A stretch of DNA of 64,000 nucleotides, from NCBI GenBank assembly GCA_019188255.1, contig JAETXT010000003.1:2976001-3040000 (forward strand), in the 5' to 3' direction. Below, in pieces: positions 44,504-55,290 of this stretch; position 1 is the stretch's first letter, and the number at the start of each line of letters is the position of its first letter. The notes under the pieces are model-generated. The model saw nothing but the letters and a program-made list of their open reading frames with translations. It was not told where the DNA came from and did no database searches. Both the position numbers and the translations under genes were made by a program. The stretch comes from Verticillium longisporum. Its lineage: Eukaryota; Ascomycota; Sordariomycetes; Glomerellales; Plectosphaerellaceae.

Positions 44504-46338
44504 TCAAACCCTAGAGTCCGCCAACAAAGGTTCAAGAACCGGACCCACCAGCGCATGTTCGAGCCCCTGTCTGATGAGCCCTCCGACGGGAGATGCAAAG
44601 CTTGTATCCTTGGCTATGATGATGTTCCAAATTAAATCCTTGACCGCAAACTCAATCTGGTAGTCGAGAAGGAGCTGTTCGATGCGTGGCTCGATGTCAA
44701 ACCGCCCCAGCTGCAAATCTTGTGACGAAAAATCAACAGAGGCCTCGAACGCGACTCCTTCTTTCTGCTGTCCAATGTTTGCAGGCACGGAGACCTCCGG
44801 TCCGCCAGGCCAGGTACCATTCGGCCGGTTGACGACCGGCCGGTTTATTGACTGTGACCGAGACGTCGCTGGCCGTGATGTGAGGATCGAGCTGGATAAA
44901 CCGGAAATTCCAAGCCTTGTCTTGCACAGTTGACGTTGCCGTCAGCTTGGAGCTCTGTTGGTCCCACTTTATGAGAAAGTTCCTGACACCGGGCTTGGGG
45001 TTATCGCCCGCACTGCATCGTCTTCGGCACTCTCCAGAAGGTCGAACTGTCCGTTCTGGCCGACCACGAAAAGAATCTCATAGGCCGTTATGTTTTGTCC
45101 GCCATTTTCCGGAATGACCGCAGCATCAAGAGGGATGATCGAACCCTCACGGGCAAAGAGGGGCATTTTGTATAGGGGCCGGAAAACTTCCAGCTCGCGG
45201 CCACCATCATACACCAATCCGGTGAAAATGCCTACATAGCGGGTCGCACCCGGCGAAAACCAGGCTCGGACGCTAGAAAGACCCGTCGAGCTGTTGCGTG
45301 GCTTGGTAATGGGGCACACGAAGAGCTGGGTTCCGAATGTGTACCGCCTCGGCACCTTGTAGGCCTGGTCGAGCGCGGGGTGCTCCCAGTACATCGGCTG
45401 AACGAGGGGCTCGTTCTCGGTCGAGGCTCTGATGTTAATGCTGTGTAGATACGGGAGCAGCCGATGGCGTAGTTGGAGGAACTTCGTCATGACAGCTTGG
45501 CACTCGGCGCGGTAGAGTCAGGGCTCTTTGGACTGCCATCGGCTGTTGGACGAGTGCAGGCGGATGATGGGCGAGAAGACGCCCAGTTGGACCCAGCGGG
45601 TGACAAGCTCGTCGTCGCGGCTGCCGAACATGTGTTCGCCAATGTCGTGGCTCCACCAGCCGTGGCCAATGTTGGAAGTGGTCGCCGTGAACTCGGGCTG
45701 GAAGTCGAGAGACTTCCACGACACGACCCTGTCGCCCGAGAAGCCGACGGGGTAGCGATGGCTTCCGAGCCCGGCGTACCGCGAGAAGATCAGCGGCCGC
45801 TGGGCGACGAGGGCGTTGTCGAGGTAGTGGTAATGGGTCAGGAGCCACAAGGCGTGGATGCCCGGGGGTTCGCGAGTACTCGCCCTACTGCCAGTCGATC
45901 TACCAGAAGTCACAAGCTTCCTTCTTGATTTTTCGGTGAAGGATCTCAAAGTATGCCTTTATGTAGGCTTGGGTTGCCGGATTAAACTGAATTGGCGCCT
46001 TGTTCTGGGATTTATGTCCCAGTGCAGCCGCCATTTCGTCATATTAGTCTTCGAAAGCATATAAGCCACCAGCGGGGTGATCATGTAGCGTCACCTTGAG
46101 ACGTCTCTCTCGCATCTCGTGGAATGCTCTGGGGTCTGGGAAGAGCTTGCGATCCCAAGAGTAGCCCGTCCAGCCCGCCGTCGTGACTCTTTCATCGTCA
46201 ACCGGATGCCAGTCCATATCCAGCACGGCAACTATCAGTGGAATGCCTTGTCTGGACAGATGATAGTATTGCAGCCGGGTGCAACCGCGTTATGGATCTC
46301 TTATCGGTAGTCATTGCGCAGGTCGCAGACACTACCAC
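44504..46338 (-). pseudogene. GH31 alpha-glucosidase-type pseudogene, 5' part lost, RIP-type stops
   Basis: The minus strand reads IPLIVAVLDMDWHPVDDERV, the family's substrate-binding segment. Later blocks follow in order: FWWIDWQQGEYS (in damaged form), WLLTHYHYLDNALVAQRP, IGEHMFGSRDDELVTRWVQLG, LRHRLLPYLHSIN and EHPALDQAY ... GTQLFVCPIT. Stops interrupt conserved positions: TAA at 46044 (expected Q) and 46301, TAG at 45900 (expected W) and 45885 (expected Q), TGA at 45518 (expected W in KEPWLYR). Those with a clear expected residue are C:G to T:A changes. Frameshifts occur near 45860, 44970 and 44820. The region upstream of about residue NDYR is missing: the hAT-type element begins at 46339 and no GH31 sequence is seen beyond it. 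The intact family cleaves terminal alpha-glucosides or alpha-xylosides. Confidence 0.9.
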
Positions 46339-46985
46339 CAGCGCTGCCGTCAATTCAATCCTATCAATTCAAACAGTCAAACAACTAATCAAATCATACC
46401 TATTTCACGATTCAAATAATTAAATTACCCTATTCGAATTAATTAACTATTTGAATGCTATCAAGTCATATATAAATCTCGGGATTTCTATATTCCGGTA
46501 GATTATATGACTAAAAAATAGAGTTGCACGTTATTACGGAATGGAATGGCCTGCCCTATGGCCCTGCCTTATGGCCGCCTATAGCCTGGCCTGTGGCCTG
46601 ACCTATAGGCATGTGACCTGTCTATAGGCACGTGACCTGCCTATAGGCACGTGACCTGCTTCTACTTACTTAAGCCTACGTAGCCTACCTACCTAGATAG
46701 CTGAATTCATCTATCTTATACCTATAGAATAGCTATATAGCTTCTATTAAGTGTTCCTAGCGTAACGCCTGCCTGGTCCCCAAGACCTGACTCTAGACCT
46801 AGCCCCCTAGAGCCGTAGCTATTTCTATGCGTATTATCTACCTAGTTAGCGATAGCTTCATTTACTAATTCAAACCGTATCAAATCCAGTCAATCAATCC
46901 AAATAGTTAAATCTATAGTCCGAAATATATTAAATAGTCAATTCTACCCCTGATATTTGAATTGATTGAATTGACGGCAGCGCTG
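46339..46985. mobile_element. Non-autonomous hAT-type element (MITE) with 8 bp target-site duplication
   Basis: The ends are perfect inverted repeats of at least 21 bp: the left end starts CAGCGCTGCCGTCAATTC and the right end is its reverse complement. The element is 647 bp and is flanked on both sides by ACTACCAC (46331-46338 and 46986-46993). An 8 bp duplication and a CAG(C/G)G-type terminus are characteristic of the hAT superfamily. There is no transposase ORF inside; the interior is AT-rich apart from a 300 bp repeat (46537-46842) with several CACGTGACCTG(C)CTATAGG copies. It sits at the broken 5' edge of the GH31 pseudogene. Confidence 0.92.
46537..46842 (+). repeat. Dispersed repeat, copy 1 (inside the hAT-type element)
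   Basis: Runs GAATGGAATGGCCTGCCCTA ... TAGCTTCTATTAAGTGTTCC ... CTAGAGCCGTAGC. The same order of blocks occurs at 59531-59802 in the same orientation. Copy 1 is richer in T and A at the mismatches (for example CTATAGCC here against CTGTGGCC there), as expected if RIP has acted more strongly on it. Confidence 0.88.
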
Positions 46986-46993
46986 ACTACCAC

Positions 46994-47215
46994 GTCTATA
47001 CCACTCTATATCTGTGCCGCTATGTGTATACTGATGGTCATCACTTCGACGGCTTCGCCTTTTGTCAGGAGACCCTGCGTAGCCACGGCACAGGGGGGCT
47101 AGTCAGGGGCTAAGGGCCACGAGAACGTATATATAAGGACCGCGGAGGGCCCTCCAAGCTGCGGAGGGCCAGAATTCAGATGTATTCCGACCCCATACCT
47201 ATATTCTATTGCTGC
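46994..47215. other. Repeat-like remnant between the hAT-type element and carotenoid oxygenase fragment
   Basis: No gene. Contains GTATATATAAGGACC (TATA-like) and two copies of GCGGAGGGCC at about 47142 and 47161, suggesting another decayed element. Confidence 0.4.
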
Positions 47216-47912
47216 GGACCACGTGTGGAAGACCTCTTCACTCTGCTCCAAATCAAGCACCAACAGGACAGCTCTCGCCGTTAGATGGTGTCCACAACTT
47301 GAACAAACCAGTGTTCCAGTCCGATTTGATCAGAGAACCATAAATTGTCGGGTGAACAGTCACCCATCCATTTCCAAAACGACCGATAGAAAAAGCTTCC
47401 ATGCCGGAGGAGGAGGCCCCGATGCCAGACATGGCATAAGTGTACCGGTAATCAGGATCCATGGAGGCAGGCTTTGAAACACGTGGAAGCTCACAGGGCA
47501 ACCCCAAAATAGCAGGCGCAACTGAACCGCGATAAAGCTTGGTAGGATTCGCCTTGTTCATGGAGTCCATTTGATAGCGAACCGGGGTTCCGTTTTGCAG
47601 TGGCTTCTTAGGGTCGAGCGGGCTCAAGAGGCTGTGATCCATGTATGGATAGTGTTCGTCCCGGTAGCTGACAATGTCAACGTGAACATTGACATCGCCA
47701 GTCTTTGGGTCGATGTAATCGTATGCATTTCCGATGTGGAAGAAGCAGAAATTGTTTACTTGATAGGTTGCGATACTGGTTTGTTAGGTTGAAGAAGAGC
47801 CATTGAAATTAAGGGCACTCTGAGACTTACTGCTTGCCGTCACGTTTGTCTAAGATGTGGAACTCGGTTGGTGAACCATGCTCACAGACCATCTTGTCGA
47901 AGAGATACGGAG
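47216..47912 (-). pseudogene. Carotenoid cleavage oxygenase fragment
   Basis: Two exon-like blocks remain. 47831-47912 encodes APYLFDKMVCEHGSPTEFHIL, then a normal intron (donor GTAAGT, acceptor AACCAG). 47775 downwards encodes NNFCFFHIGNAYDYIDPKTG, then VDIVSYRDEHYPYMDHS, ELPRVS ... YRYTYAMSGIG and LIKSDWNTGLFKLW. These follow the order of the central beta-propeller of the RPE65/carotenoid oxygenase family. A stop follows at 47253, but the next frame carries RAVLLVLDLEQSEEVFHTW, which fits the family, so there is also a frameshift near 47275. Both the N-terminal and C-terminal thirds are absent; the family is about 500-600 residues. It is a truncated, dead copy. Confidence 0.85.
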
Positions 47913-48888
47913 CTGATTGGAAAATTGGAGGCCGGGGGGTAGCTTAAGTTGACACGAGACGGATATTCGCTGCCTAGTCGCAGGGACGACGGCAAACACC
48001 GCGGCTTTAACGTTAACACACGCGATACATGCGTTTTCTGTACGACAAACTTAGGCCTGTACCTTGCTGGACTCTTTCAGACAAGGGCCTAGGATAAGAC
48101 CGCGAGGAGGGCATCAGGGCCAGAGATGGCCTCAGGAGTGACCAGCCCGCGATAGATCCGCAACACTTATCGCACCTATCGTCATTTTGCTGTACTGCCA
48201 CCTTTCGGTAACTGCTCTTGTTTAGTACCTCAGTGAAGGGAAGTCTGACTTATCGACCCAAACTCGGGTGTGTCAGAGATCCAGATCACTACATCTGTCT
48301 ATACTTCCTAGCTTTCGGATCTAGTTTTGCGGTACCGCTCTTTATTTTTTATTAGGCAGACTTCAATCCCAAGCGACCTCTGACTTCTACATCGGCACTG
48401 AAGCTCCCGCTAAAGCAAAGCTATAGCTAGCATCTCTTGCCTCCCTTGTGGCTCTGGAACTTTATTCAGCAAAGCTGGCGCTATGCTTGTGTCCGCCACC
48501 CCGCTTCGTTGACTGCATGAGAATTGCGGCACGGCATCTGAGCCGACATTTGTTGGAGTCTGTTGCTGTCATCATGCGCTTTGTCTGCAGCTATCGCAAT
48601 ATTCTAGCGGGATATGCTTACTACTATTTCTGTGCCAGGTGCCAGAACTACCGCGAAATCTGATGTTTATGAAATGATGTGTCCATGAGCCCCAAGAGCT
48701 CTTCAACAACTTTGCCAGGGATTGGACATGCATAATGGCACTTGAGATATTACAATCCACTCGATGTGAGGTCTAATTACAAAGGAACTCAACAATGACC
48801 CACGGAACGGCAGCAATACAGGAATATAGCCTCGCCTGATCACACCAAAATGGCTTTTGGACACGCCACGCGACCCTCCACGGCCCAC
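47913..48888. other. Intergenic, no gene
   Basis: No continuation of the carotenoid oxygenase can be found upstream of 47912, and no other coding sequence is supported. Confidence 0.5.
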
Positions 48889-50019
48889 TCAAATAGCAGC
48901 TCTTTCCACCGTGACCTCAGGCAAAGCCGCGTCTCCGTTGCCGAAAACACCACCATCGCCCCGCCTCAAGACGAGATCGGCAAAGTCACCAACGATACCA
49001 GCCACGACCTCGCTCGCACGGCCAAACGCCAAGGTTCCGATCTGAGACTGCAGCAGCGCAGCGGCGTCCTCGGGCAACTCGAGGTCGAGCGTCTTGATGA
49101 GGGTCGGAAAGTCCGTGAACGAGGCGTGCACGGTGCCGTTGACGGCGAGCTGGGCCTTGGGGCCGCGCAGCGCGGCGTAAAAGGTGTCCCACGTCGTGTC
49201 CTCCTCCTCGTGACCGGGGCGACCGACGAGGGCGAATGGGCCGGAGACGCCGGCGCTGAGAACTGGTTCCGGGAGGAGGCCGTCAATGTTCATGCCGGCC
49301 ACGAAGCGCGGGTCTGTGAGCATGGCGGAGGCGGCGGTGGCGCCGCCGAGGGAGTGGCCCATAATCAGCGGGGCGGAGGTGTTGATGCCCGGGGTCGGGG
49401 TATCCAGGAGGTGGGTCAGGAGGAAGGATGCGTCCTGGGCGCGGACCTGGGTGAGCTTGCCGATGGCGGCCATGTCATCGGTGTCGATGTTCGCGGCGGG
49501 GTAGACTTCGCCGTCGGGGAACTCAACATAGGTGGCGTCGTATGGGTGGTCTACGGTGACGACAGCGAAGCCGTGGCTGGCGAGCTCTCGGGCCATGGCG
49601 CCGTAGAGGAGGCGGGGGTTGCCCCAGCCGGGTGAGAAGATCACCAAGGGATGAGTGGCAGAGGGGGCGCGGCAGGGCGAGGTTCTGGCAACGCAGAAGT
49701 CCAACTCGAAGGAGGAGAAAGTGCCGTTGGGCAGGCCGATTGCGACGCCGAGCTGATCGTACGCCTCGGCGACGAGGGGAGTCATGTAGGGAACGATCTT
49801 GTTGTTGCGACAGGGCGTCTGAGTTTCATTGACAGGGAGAAATGTCGATATCAGGATACGGCGAGCATGCGTAGCATTAGCCGGGGCGTAGGGATCGAGG
49901 CGGCTCTCGTCGGTGAGCGGCGTCACGGACATGGAGACGGCAAAGGGGCCGGTGGGAGGGGCAACGAGGATGGCCTGGGCGGCGGAGGCGAGAGCCACGA
50001 TGTTGACAATCGACTTCAT
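48889..50019 (-). CDS. Secreted PAF-acetylhydrolase-like esterase
   Basis: Single exon, 376 residues. I chose the ATG at 50019 (MKSIVNIVALASAAQA, a good signal peptide); a start 12 nt upstream is also in frame. The alpha/beta-hydrolase fold has the oxyanion region HPLVIFSPGWG, the nucleophile elbow MGHSLGGA (Ser about residue 223), the acid NIDGLLP (Asp about 246) and a late VHASF (His about 298). Spacing and sequence fit the group II platelet-activating-factor acetylhydrolase family, whose fungal members are extracellular esterases of unclear substrate. N-glycosylation sites are present (NATH, NETQ, NGTF, NGTV). It is divergent from the Zn2Cys6 regulator, which starts about 575 bp away. Confidence 0.85.
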   Translation of the reverse strand: MKSIVNIVALASAAQAILVAPPTGPFAVSMSVTPLTDESRLDPYAPANATHARRILISTFLPVNETQTPCRNNKIVPYMTPLVAEAYDQLGVAIGLPNGTFSSFELDFCVARTSPCRAPSATHPLVIFSPGWGNPRLLYGAMARELASHGFAVVTVDHPYDATYVEFPDGEVYPAANIDTDDMAAIGKLTQVRAQDASFLLTHLLDTPTPGINTSAPLIMGHSLGGATAASAMLTDPRFVAGMNIDGLLPEPVLSAGVSGPFALVGRPGHEEEDTTWDTFYAALRGPKAQLAVNGTVHASFTDFPTLIKTLDLELPEDAAALLQSQIGTLAFGRASEVVAGIVGDFADLVLRRGDGGVFGNGDAALPEVTVERAAI

Positions 50020-50594
50020 GGTGTAAGACAAGTGAAAGAAAGTGCAGTTTCAAATTGTCAAGATGGAGATTTGATCTTGGATTGAAGCCTAGAGTGACTG
50101 GATGGTTGTGATTCTGGTGTTTGGATGAGGCTGAAACCAACCCCAGTGGGCGCGACACCCACCATCTTATACTCTGCTTCTCTGGTGCCTGATTCTTTTC
50201 CTCACGATGATTTCCAATGTTGACCGCGACGTTGATGCCATTTCGGGCGAGGTCTGGTGGAGTGAGCGTCGAGGCTCAGCGCGGGTGTCCGAGTCAGGGG
50301 TAAGATGAGCGGAGAATTTCGAATACCGGCAGCTCTGCAGGCCATATCTCATTGGATCAGCTCTAGCGCCGCTCAAATGCTTCCGAATCGGGTTTCGCGC
50401 TGATCCGCAGTTTACCGTGCGGCCTTCGTCTCGGGCCTCAGTTCGCAAGGTCAAGGTCCGACTTCACTTGGCATGGGTGTCATGTCATCAGGTGACAGGA
50501 TGACGGGTGGATGCCGATACACGGAGCTCTGCAGATTCCTTCCGTCGACAAGCCTTGACGCAATGCTTTTTCCCTTTCAGGAACCATTCTCGCG

Positions 50595-52280
50595 ATGCTA
50601 GCTGGGCCCTTCGATTTGCGGACTCGCCGTTCGCGGTGTACGCAATGCGTCAGGTCGCACTCCAAGGTATGTTGAACACGTTTGCGCTATCATATCTTTG
50701 CTTTTGTGTGTCAGGTAATAGTGAATGTGAGTCGAGGTTCTGGAAGACACGAAGAAGCATGCCGCACGCATGATCATGCCATGCCCAGATTCCTCAGCCA
50801 CATACTGCTGCATGCTTCTGCCGGCATGATAGACATGGTTCGAGGACTGACGCTCCCAGTGCTCCGGGTCAAACCCCTGCACCAGCTGCCTCAAGCGCAA
50901 GCTCACCTGCGTCTTCCCCCACCAGACGACGGCCAAGCGAGGAAAGGCCATTACCCTCGACCAAGGCAAACACCTCACGCAGATCACCTTTGCCGTCTCC
51001 TCCTCGTCATCCTCCTCCTCGACGTCCCCCGCCATCTTCACCCCCTCCCCGTCACCACCCTTGCCCGACCCGACAGCCCACTCCCTCTCCCTCTTCACAG
51101 CCTTCATCACGCGCAACAGCTTCACGGGCCAGCCGATGACCTACCTCGCCGACCTGCCGCCCCTCCTCAGCCCGTCCTCGCCCCTGCTCCCGGCCCTGCA
51201 CGCCCTGGCCAACCTGCAGCTCCGCCGCCCGCGGCCCGCCCTCGAAGCCTACGGCGCAGCCATAGTCTCCCTGCGCCATACCCTCGCCTCCGTGCCAGCC
51301 GCCTCCGTTCCGGCGAGTAGTGCCTCCACCCCGGCCTCCGCTGCCGATGCGACTCGCACGACAGTCCTCTGGACAACCTTCCTCCTCGGCCTCTTCGAGC
51401 TCATGACCGACGCCTCGGGCGCGGGCTGGGTGCAGCACATGGTCCACGGCACGGCGCGGGCTCTCGTCGCGCTGGGGCCCGCGGCGTGCTCCGCCCGCAG
51501 CAGCAGCGCCGTGGGGCGTTTCTTCCTGCAGGTGCGGGCGTTCGAGGCCTGCCGCGCCGTCATCTTCAACGAGGTCTCGTTCCTGGGGGAGGACAGCTGG
51601 CGGGCCGTCTTTGGGGGGCAGACGGAGGAGGATGCCGTGCTGGATGTCATTGTGCGCTGCTCGGGGCTGCGCGTTCGGTGCGTTGCGGCCCGTCTGAGCC
51701 TTCTTCCTTGATCCTTTCTCTTTCTGTCCCCTGTTTCTCTTTGCCTCACTTCTGGCAGGAACCCCGCTGACGTCTCAGAACATCCGACTTCATCGAGAAC
51801 CTGACAGACCCCCCCTCCCCCTCCAACACACTCACAGCACTAACCCTCGCAGAAGAGGGCGCAACGCTGCGCGCCGCCCTCGAGGCGGCCCCGGCCCGCT
51901 CCCTCCTCACCAGGCTCCTCGTGGCCGCGACGAGCATCTACCTCTCGGGCAACTACGACTACGACCTGCTGGCGTGGCGAGGCCTCGACGTCGCGGTGCC
52001 GACGCTGCCGGTGCGGACAGTCAAGACGCACTGCGAGACGATCGTTGCGTGCGCTCGCGAGGCGCTGAAAGAGAGGAGCCTGTCGTCGCTGCTGCTGCTG
52101 TATCCGCTGCGCGTGGCTGGCGCGCGAGCCTGGACGGTCGAGGAGCAGGTGCTGGTCGATGGGTTGCTGACGGAGGTTGGGCGGGAGTTTGTCGTGGCGG
52201 AGGCGTTCCTGGGGGAGTTGAGGGAGATTTGGCTGGTGCGGAACGAGATGGCTGCCCTGGTTGGGGCCGCGGTTGCATGA
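50595..52280 (+). CDS. Zn2Cys6 transcription factor
   Basis: Three exons: 50595-50666, 50860-51677 and 51779-52280, 463 residues. The short first exon ends RCTQCVRSHSK and the second opens CSGSNPCTSCLKRKLTC, so the 193 nt intron (donor GTATGT, acceptor CCCAG) falls inside the zinc cluster. Together they give exactly C-x2-C-x6-C-x5-C-x2-C-x6-C at about residues 15-41, the Gal4-type binuclear cluster, followed by a Ser-rich linker. The rest is a helical C-terminal region of the fungal-specific regulator type (LLGLFELMTDASGAGWVQHM; RAFEACRAVIFNE). The second intron (donor GTGCGT, acceptor CTCAG) joins GLRVR to TSDFIENL. The start is the only ATG just upstream of the cluster. Likely a nuclear DNA-binding regulator; targets unknown. 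The neighbouring esterase is a natural candidate. Confidence 0.82.
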
Positions 52281-52474
52281 CGATCGTATTTACAGGTGTT
52301 GATGCTAGATATATACAACCTGTATGCGGGCATGGCAGCCCGAAGCGCTAGCTACACAGAGATGCATACCCGTAAATACAGCTTTCAACCGCAAGCTAGA
52401 TACGCCCATGCTCATAGTTGCCCCTGACCGCTGGACAGAACTGGCCCCTGGCCAGTAAGTCGGAGTCGAACAGC

Positions 52475-54240
52475 TTACGCCAACCCGAGCAGCTCCTTGG
52501 CCTTGGTCCGCAGCTTAAACTTCTGAATCTTACCGCTCGCCGTCTTGGGATAATCATCCACCCAAAACACATGCTTCGGCACGAGGTGGCCAGAGAGGTG
52601 CTCCCGCACCCAGCTCCGAACATCATCCTCTGTGAGTTCCTTCCCGCCCGCCGACCCCGCCTTGGCGCGCACGACAAACGCGGCAACACTCTCGCCCAGC
52701 TTGTCGCAAGGGACGCCGACGACGGACGCATCACCGACGAGCGGGTGCTGCAGCAGGCAGTTCTCGACCTCGAGCGGGTGGATGTTCTCGCCGCCGCGGA
52801 TGATGAGATCCTTGATGCGGCCGGTGATGGCGACGTAGCCGTTGGCGTCCATGCTCGCCTCGTCGCCCGAGTACATCCAGGTGCGGCCGTCTGGCTCGTC
52901 GATGCGGTCCTCGGCCGTGCGCGCGGCGTCACCCCAGTAGCCGCGCATGACGAGGTAGCCGGCGGCGGCGAGCTCGCCCTTTCGCCGCGCGGCAGGATGC
53001 GCGAGCGGTCGAGGGGGTCAACAACCTTGACGGCGGTGTGGGGCATGGCCCGGCCGACGGTCGTGGTGCGCAGTCCGAGGGGGTCGCCTGGCTGCGTCAT
53101 GCAGCTGACGGGGCTCGTCTCCGTCTGGCCGTAGCAGATGACGAGGTCGCGCAGGCCGAGGGTTGCGTAGAGGCGGCGCATTAGAGCCTCGGGTACGGAG
53201 CTGCCGGCCGCGATTCCCTTGGTCAGGTTGCGGGGGAGGTCGGCGGGGTCGACGACGCCAGCGGCCAGGGCGTCGAGGACGGCGATGAACATGGTGGCGA
53301 CGCCGTAGAGGCCCGTCGCGTCGTGAGCGGCGACGGTTCGCAGCGTTGCCGAGGGGTCAAAGGCGGGCGAGGGAAATAGGATGGCGGCACCCGTCGTGGC
53401 TGTGGCCATGTAGCCGAGGATGCAGCCGAAGCAGTGAAAGAGAGGCGGTGGTACGACGATGCGGTCGGAGGGGTTGAGCCCCATGCGGCCGGCAATAAAC
53501 GCGCCGTTGTTGAGGATGCCCGTGTGTGTGAGCATGGCGGCCTTGGGTGTTGATGTCGTGCCCGAGGTGAACTGGATGTTGATCGTGTCTGACGCCGACA
53601 GCGGCGCGTCTGGTGTGATGGCGTTGAGGGAACCGTCAATGAGACGATCAAAGGGAGTCAGGGCGCGGTACGATTTGAGGGGAAAGTTGACGAGGGGATG
53701 AGACGCTGTGTTGTCGAGAACAACAATCGTCTTGAGTGACGGGACGGTGGGGGATTCAACCTTGGCCCCTTCAAGGTTCGGTACGAGCGACCGCAGCAAC
53801 TCCTCGTTGCTTCGCCCGCGGCACGGCTTATAAGCCAAGTCTGTGACGGCTCCAATGATGAGCACCTCGACGCCGAGAAAGTCAAGACCAGCCGTCACCT
53901 GCTTGACGTTGAAGCCAGGATTTAGAGGGACTAGGATGGCGCCGAGCTTGAACGCGGCATAGGTCAAGGCGGCGAACTCGCTGCAGTTCCCGAGGCTCAC
54001 GGCCAGACGGTCGCCTTTTTTGACGCCGAGAGAGCGCAGGCTGTTGGCGAGACGATTGGAGAGCAGGTCCAGGGCTTCATAGGTGAGGCTCGTCTCCTGA
54101 AAATCTGCCACCGAGGCGGGCAGGTCTGGTGCCACTGCCGTAGGTGAGCGAGCGACGACTGCTGGCCTGTCGCCGAACTGAGAAACGATGGATGCGAAGT
54201 GCTCCGGAATCGTGTGGGGTAGCAATGCAGGCTGGCCCAT
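52475..54240 (-). CDS. Acyl-CoA synthetase (AMP-binding), one frameshift
   Basis: The ATG at 54240 gives MGQPALLPHTIPEHFAS. ANL-superfamily motifs run in order: LTYEALDLLSNRLA, the phosphate-binding IQFTSGTTSTPKAAML at about residues 222-237, LFHCFG, VICYGQTETSP, YSGDEASMD, GRIKDLIIRGGENIHPLEVE and the catalytic-lysine segment KTASGKIQKFKL. After ILPRGE the frame slips near 52980. The other frame continues GELAAAGYLVMRGYWGD, and one added base in the AAAGGG run would give EKGEL and a continuous protein of about 588 residues. The family activates fatty or aromatic acids with ATP and CoA. No clear peroxisomal C-terminal SKL-like signal (it ends LLGLA). It converges with the Zn2Cys6 gene. The slip is probably a sequencing error. 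Confidence 0.87.
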
Positions 54241-55290
54241 TGTTAGAGCTTGAGATTCTCCCTCGTGGTGGTCTCCCCGCTGAGAAACGTACCTGGTCAG
54301 GGCCAACACTGAGGCTGTCCCGCATTGCGGAGAGACATCTTCGCGAAGCCGGATCTCCGAGTCTGAGCAGCCTCTCTAGAGACCTGGGGCTGCGCCGCAG
54401 GCATCGTGACGGGGTTAGAAGCATGGCTGATGGGCAGGCGGAGGGAGGATGTTATTGAGAAGAGGGGTTGCTGGCACCCTATGAAGCCGGCAGACTAGGA
54501 CAGCTCGGTGTTATCGTTCAGGAGCATCGAGTTGAAAAGCCAAGATGGAAGAAGCTGGGACAGGGAGAATGAGAACCAATTGTACGGTCGTCCAAGCAAA
54601 GCAGCAGAGGAGGAGGCTGATGTCGTTGAATTGACGAGCGGTGATCATGGTTAGCGACGGGCAAGAGCCGCCTTTACCTTGGCTGGCGTTGAGCCGCGGG
54701 GAGGTGCATCCGCCAAGACGGGGAAAGCACGATGCGGAGAGAATGCGGGGTACGTACTCTTGCCGTCCCTAGCCGCCTTTTGGCCTACCTAGGCCCTAAG
54801 CACCTACCTAGGCAGCTAACCAGGGCACGGATCACGGCTGCTTCTCCAACACCCTGCCACTCGACCGAAAGCAATGACAACAGAGACGTTGAATCGAATC
54901 AATTCCTCTCCTCCTCTGACTCTCCTTCAACTGGGTATAATACAAAGAGAGTCTACATCCACACCACATCCTGCTCTTCATTTCCTGCATATGCTGCTAT
55001 GCTCCCTCGTCCTCCTCCACCTCTGGAAACCCCCCAAAAGCCACCAAAGCCGTCTATGCGAAAGTAAAAGGAATACATCTATGCGCGATATCTCCCTGCC
55101 GCCCTCCGAGTGATGCACTCCGTCGCTCCGAGGGCCATCGCAGGGGGGACGAGCCAGTCGTGCCCATGGGCGGACAACCCAAAATCCCAACGCCGGGTTG
55201 TAGTAATGCAATGTGCCAGAATGTACACTCTAGTTAGAAACGAACGGGAAAAGAAACAAGTTCGTGTCGTTGTGGCAGGGCCCGTGGCCG
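54241..55290. other. Intergenic, no gene
   Basis: Contains the TACCTAGG-type motif cluster at about 54779-54815 and the probable promoter of the acyl-CoA synthetase. No supported ORF. Confidence 0.45.
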
